A stretch of DNA of 5,540 nt, from contig CBDUCL010000211.1 of assembly GCA_965365625.1 (NCBI GenBank), positions 1 to 5,540 of the forward strand. The letters run 5' to 3'. Within the stretch, counting starts at the first letter, position 1; the number at the start of each line of letters is the position of its first letter. Made by a program: the position numbers and the translations under genes. Source of the DNA: CAVWCW01 sp965365625. GTDB lineage: Bacteria; Pseudomonadota; Gammaproteobacteria; Chromatiales; Chromatiaceae. This document shows, one piece after another, positions 1 to 5,540 of the stretch. A model generated the notes under the pieces. It made no database searches, was not told the DNA's origin, and was given only the letters and a program-made list of their open reading frames with translations.

Positions 1-1263
1 CAGCATCACCGCATTAGCGAGACCCAGCGCCAGCTCTCAAGCTGCCCGGTGCTGTTCGTCTGGGACGGCAGCGGCTATCGCTTTGTGACCGACCTGCTCG
101 GAGTCGGCGGCATCGGCTACGCGGTGGGCCCCGGCGAGTATGCGCCGCCACGCCCCTGGGAGAACCTGCTGCTGCCCGCCGGCCTGGCCCAGCCCGCGGA
201 CGGACGCTATCGGCTCAAGCTCAGCGAGCCCATGGAGGAAGCCCTGTACCTGGACAGCGCCCGCCTGCGTGCCTACGATTTGCCCCCCGGCTGGCAGCTG
301 GTGATGGACGAGCGGATGGGTATCCTCGGCCCCGAGCCCACCGGCGAGCCCCGCTACTATCGGCGTGAGCTGCGTCCGGCCCGGGCTGTCAACGAACGCG
401 GCGAGGAGGTCACCGCGACCCTGCTCGCGGCCGACGGCGAAGCCGCCCCGGTGGGCGAGCTGGACCACCGTTTCATCGGCCGCCTGAAGGGCCGGCACCA
501 GCTGGAGCTGCTGTTCGACCGGCCCCTGGACGCGGGACCGGGCAGCCCCATGCTGGTGATCGACGGCTGGGTGGAATACCCCTATTCCCAGACCAGCTTC
601 GCCGCCTGGCAGGCAAAGGCCGGCTTCGATGCCCCGACCCTGGAAGTCCAAGGCGCCGACGGCAGCTGGCAGCCCCTACTGGAGCAGTTCGGCTACCCCG
701 CCGGCATGCCCAGGCGCATGTCCGTGCCCCTTCCGGCGCTGCCGGCTGGGACCCGCGCCCTGCGCCTCAGCACCAATATGGAGATCTACTGGGACCGCCT
801 GGCCGTTGCCTGGTCCGAGCCCCTGCCCGAAGCGGACAGCCGATTGTTGCCTTTGATCGACGCCCAGGTGGCCAAGACCGGGTTCGCCCAGCGAATCAAC
901 CACGCGCAGCGCCGTCCGGAATACGACTATGCCCGGCGCAGCCCGTTCTGGGACGCCCGTTATATGCCGGGCAACTATACCAACCTGGGTTCGGCGCGGG
1001 AGCTGGTGGCCGACACCGACAATGCCCTGGCCATTATCGGTGCCGGAGAGGAGGTGCACCTGGAATTCGCCGCCGAGCTGGCGCCGCTGCCCAAGGGCTG
1101 GAGTCGCCGGCTGGTGCTGGAGACCAACGGTTGGGCCAAGGACATGGACCTGTTCACCAAAGACGGAGATACCCTGGGCCCGCTGCCGGCTATAGGGGAG
1201 CCGGGAGAGCAGGTGAGCCGGTTGCACCGGAAGTACAATCAGCGCTATCAGGCCGGGTACTGA
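1..1263 (+). CDS. C-terminal part of a large FG-GAP/VCBS (CRTAC1/ASPIC-UnbV-like) protein, 5' end outside window
   Basis: The frame is open from the first base to a TGA at 1261-1263, giving 420 residues; no start in the window is convincing, so the gene begins to the left. A GTG at 49 is only an internal valine, lying inside a conserved-looking block (Cys15-Pro16, then WDG at 21-23 and VTDLLGVGGIGY just after). Other blocks that look conserved are GWVEYPYSQ (189-197), NMEIYWDR (259-266) and NGWAKDMDLFTKDGD (376-390). From memory these resemble the C-terminal region that follows FG-GAP/VCBS-type repeats, sometimes with TPRs, in CRTAC1/ASPIC-UnbV-like proteins; such proteins are usually exported or surface-associated, but no signal peptide can be seen here. 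The composition is soluble, rich in aromatic residues and prolines, with no membrane span, as in beta-rich domains. The biochemical role is unknown. It converges on the HAD phosphatase gene. Confidence is high that it is coding, moderate for the family. Confidence 0.72.
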   Translation, partial: QHHRISETQRQLSSCPVLFVWDGSGYRFVTDLLGVGGIGYAVGPGEYAPPRPWENLLLPAGLAQPADGRYRLKLSEPMEEALYLDSARLRAYDLPPGWQLVMDERMGILGPEPTGEPRYYRRELRPARAVNERGEEVTATLLAADGEAAPVGELDHRFIGRLKGRHQLELLFDRPLDAGPGSPMLVIDGWVEYPYSQTSFAAWQAKAGFDAPTLEVQGADGSWQPLLEQFGYPAGMPRRMSVPLPALPAGTRALRLSTNMEIYWDRLAVAWSEPLPEADSRLLPLIDAQVAKTGFAQRINHAQRRPEYDYARRSPFWDARYMPGNYTNLGSARELVADTDNALAIIGAGEEVHLEFAAELAPLPKGWSRRLVLETNGWAKDMDLFTKDGDTLGPLPAIGEPGEQVSRLHRKYNQRYQAGY

Positions 1264-1330
1264 GCCGTTGTTCGGGGCGCCGACAGGTGGCTGACGGAAG
1301 GTTCGTTGACGCCCGAGGCGGCGCGGTTAT
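1264..1330. other. Short convergent intergenic gap
   Basis: These 67 bases separate the stop of the FG-GAP-type gene from the stop of the HAD phosphatase gene on the other strand. I see no strong hairpin followed by a T-run on either strand, so a classic intrinsic terminator is not evident for either transcript. Termination here may be Rho-dependent or lie within the neighbouring genes (inference). Confidence 0.6.
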
Positions 1331-2146
1331 TCAGCCTTCGTCGCTGAACACCCCATAGTGGTAGGCCCCTTCGATGACCCCGCTGGTGTAGTAACCGTTG
1401 AGACCCTTGAAGCCGCCCTGGGCGTGGTAGACCCTGAGTTCGGGATTGGCCTCGACCGCGCGCTTGACATTGGAAACCAGTTGCTCGTCCGCATTGCGCA
1501 CCATGACCCCGGAGAATCCCGCGGTCAGCGGGAAGACGTCGTTGCCGCTGTCGCCGCAAAAAACGACCTCGGCTTTGTCGATGTCCAGCTCCTCGGCGAG
1601 GAATTCGAGGGCGGTCTGCTTGGTCGCGCTCTGGGGCAGAAAGTCGAGCAGGCCCTTGCCGGTCTGGGAGTCGAAGCTGTAGACGATGACCTCATCAAAG
1701 CGCCCCTTGACCCGCTCGTCCACCGCCGCGAGTATGGTCTGGTTACGTTCGTGGTCGACGTAGTAGCTCTGCTTGAACGGGCCGCAGTGCTCGCGTTCCT
1801 GCTCCACCAACCCGTCCATGCCGTCGACCGCGCGGCGAATCGCCTCCGCATCCCAAGCTGGGCTGGTCAGCTTTACGTGGCTGTCCCAGCTGGGGTGGGG
1901 CTGCCAGGCGCCTTGTTCGAAGTTGCGGATCGAGGTGCCGACGTCACCGATCAGCACATGGGGATGGCGGATGCCGTACTCCCGGATCGCGTTCTCGGCC
2001 AGATTCAGGTTGCGCCCCGTCACGTAGACCACCAGCACCCCGTGCCGCTCGGTGAGTTCGTTGAACAGGGCGATGGCGCCCGGGTCGGCGGGCCAGCTGC
2101 CGTTCGGGAGCAGGGTGCGGTCCAGGTCGGTGGCCAGGATTCTCAT
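1331..2146 (-). CDS. HAD-IIB phosphatase, sucrose-6-phosphate phosphatase (S6PP) type
   Basis: This is a complete 271-residue cytosolic Mg-dependent sugar-phosphatase of the haloacid dehalogenase superfamily, type IIB. All four HAD motifs are visible: DLDRT at 7-11 (nucleophile Asp7, acid/base Asp9), VTGRN at 42-46 (Thr43), Lys176 in the motif III region, and GDSGND at 198-203 (metal-binding Asp199 and Asp203). The GDSGND form and the C-terminal YYTSGVIEG segment (252-260) resemble sucrose-phosphate phosphatases and mannosylfructose-phosphate phosphatases, and the length matches the catalytic domain of that group. The ATG at 2146 has GGAG seven bases upstream and overlaps the stop of the phosphorylase gene (ATGA), so the two are probably translationally coupled. 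Expected reaction: removal of phosphate from a glucosyl-(sugar or polyol) phosphate. The exact substrate (sucrose 6-phosphate, glucosylglycerol phosphate, glucosyl-3-phosphoglycerate) cannot be read from the sequence. No matching glycosyl-phosphate synthase lies in the window. Confidence 0.9.
   Translation of the reverse strand: MRILATDLDRTLLPNGSWPADPGAIALFNELTERHGVLVVYVTGRNLNLAENAIREYGIRHPHVLIGDVGTSIRNFEQGAWQPHPSWDSHVKLTSPAWDAEAIRRAVDGMDGLVEQEREHCGPFKQSYYVDHERNQTILAAVDERVKGRFDEVIVYSFDSQTGKGLLDFLPQSATKQTALEFLAEELDIDKAEVVFCGDSGNDVFPLTAGFSGVMVRNADEQLVSNVKRAVEANPELRVYHAQGGFKGLNGYYTSGVIEGAYHYGVFSDEG
2143..2146 (-). other. ATGA stop/start overlap coupling two genes
   Basis: The TGA stop of the GH13 gene (2145-2143) shares bases with the ATG start of the phosphatase gene (2146-2144). 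A four-base overlap of this kind usually reflects an operon with coupled translation and roughly matched production of two functionally related proteins. Confidence 0.9.
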
Positions 2147-3960
2147 CGGGCGGCTCCGTTGCGGTCGTCGTGAAAGATCGCACCGGCCGGCAGGTCCAGA
2201 TCCGGGGACTCGAAGGACATCAAGGCCTCTTCCGCGTCGCCTTGCCCCTGGTAAACGGTAAATCCGTGGTTGGTCAGGTCGGCCTTCAGGGTCAGGCTGG
2301 CGTCGCCGTGCCGCCAGCGAAGATGCAGCCGGTGGGGCTCGCTCGGAAGGACCTCCAACTCGCCTTCGAACGCTGGCGAGCGATTGCGCAACCGAATCAG
2401 CTCCAGCTGCTCGCGCACGATGGGTCGTTGCAGGCCCGCTTCCACGTCCTCCAGGCTGAGGGTGGTACGGTTGATCTCCTTGTGGCCGGCGATGCCGCCC
2501 TTGTCGGCCGCTTCATAGTCGTTCTTGCCGGCGAACAGGTCCAGGTACCAGACCTGGGGGATGCCGGGCATGAACATCTGGATGGCACGGGCCAGGCGTA
2601 ACTTCGATTCTTCTTCGCCCAGAGCGCTGAAGAAAGTCGCATTGACCTGGTAGTACGCGATCTGCTTGCCGTCATGGCCGAACAGGTTCTTGACCCGGCC
2701 GCCGCGGGCGATAATGCGTTCCATGGTGGCCTCGATCTTCGCATCGTCCAGCAGCCCCGGGCGGTAGACGCCGCCCACCTGCTTGCCCCGCAGGTCGAGC
2801 ACCGGGATGCCGTCATGACAGCCGAGCATATTAATGGTCTGCAACCCCTGGGCCTGGATCTCGCCAATCCAGTTCACCAGGGCCTGGTTGTCGCCGCGGT
2901 CCAGGGCATCGATCACAAGACCCGGGAAAAAGAAGTCGTAGATCGGATAGCCCTCTGCCGCCACCTGCTCGTGGATGCCGGTGCCGTATTCGGCGTGTAC
3001 CTCGGGGAAGATGATCAGGCCGTAGTGCTCAGCCAAACCGCGCAGGCGCTCCAGGTAGTTCCAGGTGCCAGGCTGATTGAAGAAATTGGCTGCACCGGGC
3101 TCCTTATGCAGGTAGGCGAAGGCATCGAGGCGAATGATCTTGGCCCCGTAAGCGCTGAGCTTTTTCAGGGTCTCGTCGTAGAACTCCCAAACCAGTTCGG
3201 AGCGCGCATTCAGGTCCATCTGGCCCAGGTATTCCCTTTTGCGGCAGACCACCGACAGCACCTGCGGCTTGAATTCGGCGAGCTCGCCCAGATCCAGCTG
3301 CTGCAGATCGGCCTTGGCCTCGATGGCGGCGTTTACGGCGCTGGCGATACGGGTGGCCTGCTCCAGGTGAATCCCCTCGATGCCCACGAAGTCGTGGGGC
3401 ACCAACTCGACGAACTTCACCTCCTGATAGAAGGTGTTCCAGTACAGGCGATGGGAGCCGTCCGGAAAGCAGACCCGCAGAATCGGCAGGTCGGGCTTGC
3501 GCATGAATAGCTTCTCCAAATGCCGCTCATTGGGCATTACGGTGCCGTCCGGTTTCAGGGTGCCGTGCTCGAGCCAGAACTCGTTCCAATCGAGGAAGAA
3601 ATCCTTGTAGGGCGATTCGTCGCCGCGCAACAAAAGATCTTGGAACTGGGGCGACAAGACCGACAGGTGATTGAGCACCAGATCGAGCTTGAAGCCGATG
3701 CCGAGTGCCTCCAGCCGCGCCAAGTCGTCGGCGCTCACCAGTTCCTGGTTGATGTCGTAATCGATAATGGAAAAACCGCGGTCCAGATCGCTATTGAAGA
3801 AGGTCGGCAGAATATAGAAGAGCGAGAAGGCGCCCTCGAACTCGGGCCTTTCGAGCAAGGCCACGGTGTCGGTCAGTCGGGTGCCGATGCTGTCCGGATA
3901 GGCGTTCAGCATTACGCCGCGTGGCAGAATTTGCGCATTAGAGCCTGGATTATCGTGCAT
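2143..3960 (-). CDS. GH13_18 glycoside phosphorylase (sucrose phosphorylase-like; acceptor uncertain)
   Basis: This is a complete 605-residue cytosolic enzyme (no signal peptide) of glycoside hydrolase family 13 subfamily 18, which reversibly phosphorolyses alpha-glucosides to glucose 1-phosphate by double displacement. A (beta/alpha)8 barrel carries the expected residues: NH at 97-98, nucleophile Asp279 in IIRLDAFAY, acid/base Glu320 in FPEVHAEYG, transition-state Asp383 in CHDGIPV, the YQVN loop (Gln438) and AGKND at 477-481, followed by a beta C-terminal domain. Compared from memory with the Bifidobacterium adolescentis sucrose phosphorylase (about 504 residues), it has about 66 extra residues (near 181-246), HDGIP instead of HDGIG, MRKPDLP where that enzyme has RPRPGLP, and AYYQ in place of DLYQ. 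The acceptor may therefore be glycerol, glycerate or a sugar phosphate rather than fructose. The ATG at 3960 has AGGT six bases upstream; the ATG at 3912 lacks a ribosome site. First gene of an operon with the HAD phosphatase. Confidence 0.88.
   Translation of the reverse strand: MHDNPGSNAQILPRGVMLNAYPDSIGTRLTDTVALLERPEFEGAFSLFYILPTFFNSDLDRGFSIIDYDINQELVSADDLARLEALGIGFKLDLVLNHLSVLSPQFQDLLLRGDESPYKDFFLDWNEFWLEHGTLKPDGTVMPNERHLEKLFMRKPDLPILRVCFPDGSHRLYWNTFYQEVKFVELVPHDFVGIEGIHLEQATRIASAVNAAIEAKADLQQLDLGELAEFKPQVLSVVCRKREYLGQMDLNARSELVWEFYDETLKKLSAYGAKIIRLDAFAYLHKEPGAANFFNQPGTWNYLERLRGLAEHYGLIIFPEVHAEYGTGIHEQVAAEGYPIYDFFFPGLVIDALDRGDNQALVNWIGEIQAQGLQTINMLGCHDGIPVLDLRGKQVGGVYRPGLLDDAKIEATMERIIARGGRVKNLFGHDGKQIAYYQVNATFFSALGEEESKLRLARAIQMFMPGIPQVWYLDLFAGKNDYEAADKGGIAGHKEINRTTLSLEDVEAGLQRPIVREQLELIRLRNRSPAFEGELEVLPSEPHRLHLRWRHGDASLTLKADLTNHGFTVYQGQGDAEEALMSFESPDLDLPAGAIFHDDRNGAAR
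2154..2157 (-). promoter_or_regulatory. Ribosome binding site of the HAD phosphatase
   Basis: On the minus strand GGAG lies seven bases before the ATG at 2146, inside the last codons of the phosphorylase gene. It supports this start and shows that the phosphatase can be initiated by ribosomes finishing the upstream gene. Confidence 0.7.
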
Positions 3961-3966
3961 GAGCTG

Positions 3967-3970
3967 ACCT
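3967..3970 (-). promoter_or_regulatory. Ribosome binding site of the GH13_18 gene
   Basis: AGGT on the minus strand lies six bases before the ATG at 3960. It is a moderate match, but the next in-frame ATG (3912) has nothing comparable before it, so it decides the start. It lies nine bases downstream of the base of a hairpin (3980-4009). Confidence 0.55.
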
Positions 3971-3979
3971 AAAGGAGTG

Positions 3980-4009
3980 AACGAAACCGGTTCCCGAGAG
4001 GTTTCCGTT
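3980..4009 (-). other. Hairpin in the leader next to the phosphorylase ribosome site
   Basis: The minus strand reads AACGGAAACC, an 11-base loop, then GGTTTCGTT: a nine-pair stem with one bulged base. In an mRNA starting upstream, it would stand nine bases before the Shine-Dalgarno of the GH13_18 gene, within reach of an initiating ribosome. There is no U-run after it, so it is not an intrinsic terminator. A role in translational control is inference. Confidence 0.5.
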
Positions 4010-4047
4010 GGGTCCGCGATTCCGGGCGCGCAAGCGACTGAGAATCA

Positions 4048-4063
4048 GGGCCGCGAAAGGCCC
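4048..4063 (-). other. GC-rich hairpin in the operon leader
   Basis: GGGCC and GGCCC arms separated by six bases form a perfect five-pair GC stem. On the minus strand the loop is TTTCGC; on the plus strand it is GCGAAA. A smaller stem (TGCG/CGCA) lies beside it at 4067-4079. There is no T-run on either side. It is part of the cluster of short inverted repeats in the 5' leader of the sugar operon. Confidence 0.4.
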
Positions 4064-4090
4064 GCCTGCGAAGACCGCACCAAGAAAGCT

Positions 4091-4116
4091 GGGCAACCAT
4101 CTCCCGGTGGTTCCCC
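4091..4116 (-). other. Stem-loop in the upstream part of the operon leader
   Basis: The minus strand has GGGGAACCA, an eight-base loop CCGGGAGA, then TGGTTGCCC: eight pairs interrupted by one G-G mismatch. It lies 131-156 bases before the GH13_18 start codon. The loop contains GAGA, which could pair with the UCUC in the loop of the 3980-4009 hairpin, but four bases is a weak signal. I do not recognise a known riboswitch. Confidence 0.4.
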
Positions 4117-4177
4117 AACTCGTGTTATCGGCCGGAATCTTCTGCCTGCGGGGGCACATGGGGATTCGCGCGCACAT

Positions 4178-4206
4178 ACTGAACCAAACCGCTTACGCCG
4201 TGTCAA
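4178..4206 (-). promoter_or_regulatory. Candidate sigma-70 promoter for the phosphorylase-phosphatase operon
   Basis: Reading the minus strand, a perfect -35 TTGACA (4206-4201) is followed after 17 bases by TTCAGT (4183-4178), a weak -10 with three of six consensus bases. Transcription would begin near 4170 and give a leader of about 210 bases before the GH13_18 ATG. The strong -35 and optimal spacing support it; the poor -10 suggests dependence on an activator or a weak promoter. Confidence 0.45.
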
Positions 4207-4213
4207 GCGGATT
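4186..4213. promoter_or_regulatory. Inverted repeat over the -35 box, possible operator
   Basis: The arms CCGCTT (4189-4194) and AAGCGG (4205-4210) are perfect reverse complements, ten bases apart, with two further matching A/T pairs outside after one mismatch. The centre-to-centre distance of the arms (16 bases) is compatible with a dimeric regulator, and the right arm overlaps the TTGACA element, where a bound repressor would block RNA polymerase. No regulator gene is in the window, so the protein is unknown. It could instead be an RNA hairpin ending the xseA transcript, but only a broken T-rich stretch follows. Confidence 0.4.
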
Positions 4214-4343
4214 GTCTAGCAGCGGGCGGGCCTTTCAGGCCGGGCGCGCGCCGCAAATACGGCGATGGCGTGGTGGGCGGGTCGGCTTCTCGAACTCGGG
4301 CCCATTGCCGGGGCGCGCGGGGGACGAAGGGTCCATCAGGGGT
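4214..4343. other. Non-coding stretch after xseA
   Basis: Together with 3961-4213 this makes a 383-base gap between xseA and the sugar operon. I see no credible gene here. Two short GC hairpins occur: CGCCG/CGGCG at 4249-4264 and GGCCT/AGGCC at 4229-4241. Neither is followed by a T-run on the minus strand, so they may slow polymerase downstream of xseA but are not textbook terminators. Confidence 0.5.
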
Positions 4344-5540
4344 TCATTCCGCCTGGCTCTCCACCACCTTACAGAGGATTCGGCCGCGCGCGAGCCGAGT
4401 CTCGACTTGCTCGCCGGGCTTGGTCTGGGCGCTGTCCCGCAGCAACTCGCCGCTGGGCAGACGGCTGATGCTGTAGCCGCGATTGAGGGTGGCCAGGGGG
4501 CTGACCGCGTCAAGGGTTTGGGCGGCGCGGCCCAGGCGTTGGGACTGCTTCTGCAGGCCCTGCTGCATGGCTCGATGCAGACGCTGGCCGAGATTGCGCT
4601 GGCGCAGCCCCAGGCGGCTCAGGCGATGGGCGGGGGTCTGGCCGAGCAAGCGGCTGCGCAACCGAGCCAAGCCTTCGGCGCTGCGCTCACGGCGGCGGGT
4701 CATGGCCTGCAGCAGTCGGCGCTCCAACTCGTCCAGGCGTTGCTGCTGTTGGCGCAGGCGTTGGCCTGGATGCATCCGTTGCAGACGCCGCTGCAGGTGA
4801 TCCCAGCCTTGCCGGCGGTTTCCCAGCATGGCCTGCAGGGCCTGCTGCAGGCGGGCGCCGGTGCGGGCAAAGCGCTGCAGCCAGTCGGCTCGGTCCGGGC
4901 TCGCCAGCTCCGCGGCGGCGGACGGGGTGGCGGCCCGCTGGTCGGCGGCAAAGTCCGCGATAGTGTAGTCGATCTCGTGGCCGACCCCCACCACCACCGG
5001 GATCGGACAGGCGCGGATGGCGCGGGCCACGGCCTCGTCGTTGAAGGCGATCAGGTCCTCCAGGGAGCCGCCGCCGCGGCAAAGGATCAGTACCTCGCAG
5101 TCGGCGCGCGCGGCGGCCAGCTCGAGGGCGCGGACGATTTGGCCCGGGGCCGCTTCGCCCTGGACCTGCACCGGGTAGACCAGCAGCGGGATGCGGGGAA
5201 AGCGCCGCGCGAGAACGCTGATTACGTCCCGTACTGCGGCTCCGCTGGGAGAGGTAATGACGCCGATCTGGCTCGGAAAGCGGGGCAGGGGGCGTTTCAG
5301 CGCGGGGTCAAACAGGCCTTCGGCGGCCAGGCGCTGCTTGAGCTGTTCGAAGGCCAGGCGCAGGGCGCCCTCGCCGGAGGGCTCCATGTGCTCGGCCACC
5401 AGCTGGAACTCGCCCCGGCCCTCGTAGAGGCTGACCCGGGCCCGGATCAGCACCTGCTGGCCATTGGCGGGCTGAAACCGCAGCCGCAGCCGGTTGCCGC
5501 GGAACATGGCGCAGCGGACCTGGGAGCTGGAGTCCTTCAG
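4344..5540 (-). CDS. xseA: Exodeoxyribonuclease VII large subunit, N-terminus outside window
   Basis: XseA is the catalytic large subunit of exonuclease VII, which with several small XseB subunits degrades single-stranded DNA from both ends into short oligonucleotides during repair. The reading frame runs off the right edge: 398 residues are visible, and eleven precede the ATG at 5507, which is internal to the OB-fold DNA-binding domain (CAMFRGN). The catalytic domain shows GVITSPSGAAVRDV, then CRGGGSLEDL and VGVGHEIDYTIADFAADQRAATPS-type conserved blocks. Asp105, Arg155, His188 and Asp191 (visible numbering) keep the spacing of E. coli Asp155, Arg205, His238 and Asp241 (recalled), which implies about 50 residues missing. 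A long Gln/Arg/Leu-rich coiled-coil region (about 220-340) that binds XseB follows, then the C-terminal NRGYSI segment. No truncation or missing catalytic residue is seen. In E. coli xseA is divergent from guaB; that neighbour would lie beyond 5540 and cannot be checked. Confidence 0.97.
   Translation of the reverse strand: MKDSSSQVRCAMFRGNRLRLRFQPANGQQVLIRARVSLYEGRGEFQLVAEHMEPSGEGALRLAFEQLKQRLAAEGLFDPALKRPLPRFPSQIGVITSPSGAAVRDVISVLARRFPRIPLLVYPVQVQGEAAPGQIVRALELAAARADCEVLILCRGGGSLEDLIAFNDEAVARAIRACPIPVVVGVGHEIDYTIADFAADQRAATPSAAAELASPDRADWLQRFARTGARLQQALQAMLGNRRQGWDHLQRRLQRMHPGQRLRQQQQRLDELERRLLQAMTRRRERSAEGLARLRSRLLGQTPAHRLSRLGLRQRNLGQRLHRAMQQGLQKQSQRLGRAAQTLDAVSPLATLNRGYSISRLPSGELLRDSAQTKPGEQVETRLARGRILCKVVESQAE

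Noticed and set aside
49..51. GTG as the start of the left-hand gene
   Set aside because: No ribosome site precedes it and it lies within a conserved-looking block that begins upstream; the frame is open to base 1.
1358..2173. Open frame of 271 codons on the plus strand, antisense to almost the whole HAD phosphatase gene
   Set aside because: The opposite strand encodes a protein with all HAD motifs; the plus-strand product has no recognisable motif and is the kind of long antisense frame that GC-rich codon bias creates.
2674..3510. Open frame of 278 codons on the plus strand inside the GH13_18 gene
   Set aside because: It is antisense to catalytic-domain sequence with conserved motifs, and its product has no family features.
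4091..4116. Resemblance of the leader stem-loop to part of a ZTP-type riboswitch
   Set aside because: Only a short ACCGGGAG-like string is shared; the conserved downstream half of that riboswitch is absent and the downstream gene is not a folate or purine gene.
3950..4177. Minus-strand frame of 75 codons ending inside the start of the GH13_18 gene, with a hydrophobic stretch (about residues 28-46) followed by arginines, like a small membrane protein
   Set aside because: It has no ribosome site, its ATG lies almost at the predicted promoter -10, it uses AGA and AGG, and its third-position GC (about 70%) is lower than I would expect for a real gene in this GC-rich DNA. Conservation in relatives would revive it.
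3977..4219. Plus-strand frame of 80 codons with an AAAGGA just before its GTG
   Set aside because: The GGA sits directly against the GTG, too close to act as a ribosome site, and the product is low-complexity and polar with no motif.
4229..4241. GGCCT/AGGCC hairpin considered as the xseA terminator
   Set aside because: No T-run follows on the minus strand and the stem is only five pairs.
5505..5507. ATG as the start of xseA
   Set aside because: The frame continues upstream to the window edge with residues typical of the XseA OB-fold, and the spacing of catalytic residues places this Met near residue 62 of the full protein.

Overview
This is a GC-rich window (about 60-65% by eye) that looks like a gammaproteobacterial chromosome. 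The best taxonomic hint is the exonuclease VII large subunit, which reads like the gammaproteobacterial form. The species cannot be named from this sequence; a halophilic or marine lineage would fit the compatible-solute type of sugar genes but is only an inference.

Layout. Positions 1-1263 (+) hold the C-terminal 420 residues of a large protein whose start lies to the left; it resembles the C-terminal module found after FG-GAP/VCBS-type repeats in CRTAC1/ASPIC-UnbV-like proteins. After a 67-base convergent gap comes a two-gene operon on the minus strand. The first gene (3960 to 2143) is a GH13 subfamily 18 sucrose phosphorylase-like enzyme. The second (2146 to 1331) is a HAD-IIB phosphatase of the sucrose-6-phosphate phosphatase type. 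Their stop and start codons overlap as ATGA. Upstream of the operon is a 383-base non-coding stretch (3961-4343) with a candidate promoter (perfect TTGACA), an inverted repeat over the -35 box that could be an operator, and a roughly 200-base leader with several hairpins. Positions 4344-5540 (-) hold xseA, cut at its 5' end by the window edge; about 50 N-terminal residues are missing.

How the genes fit together. The phosphorylase and the phosphatase are translationally coupled and probably work on the same glucoside: the phosphatase would finish synthesis of a glucosyl compound from its phosphorylated form, and the phosphorylase would break it down to glucose 1-phosphate, or form it in reverse. 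The compound could be sucrose, glucosylglycerol or glucosylglycerate. The acceptor-site loops of the phosphorylase differ from the classical sucrose enzyme, so sucrose is not assured. xseA is an unrelated DNA-repair neighbour and appears to be a separate transcription unit. I saw no mobile element, tRNA, rRNA or CRISPR array.
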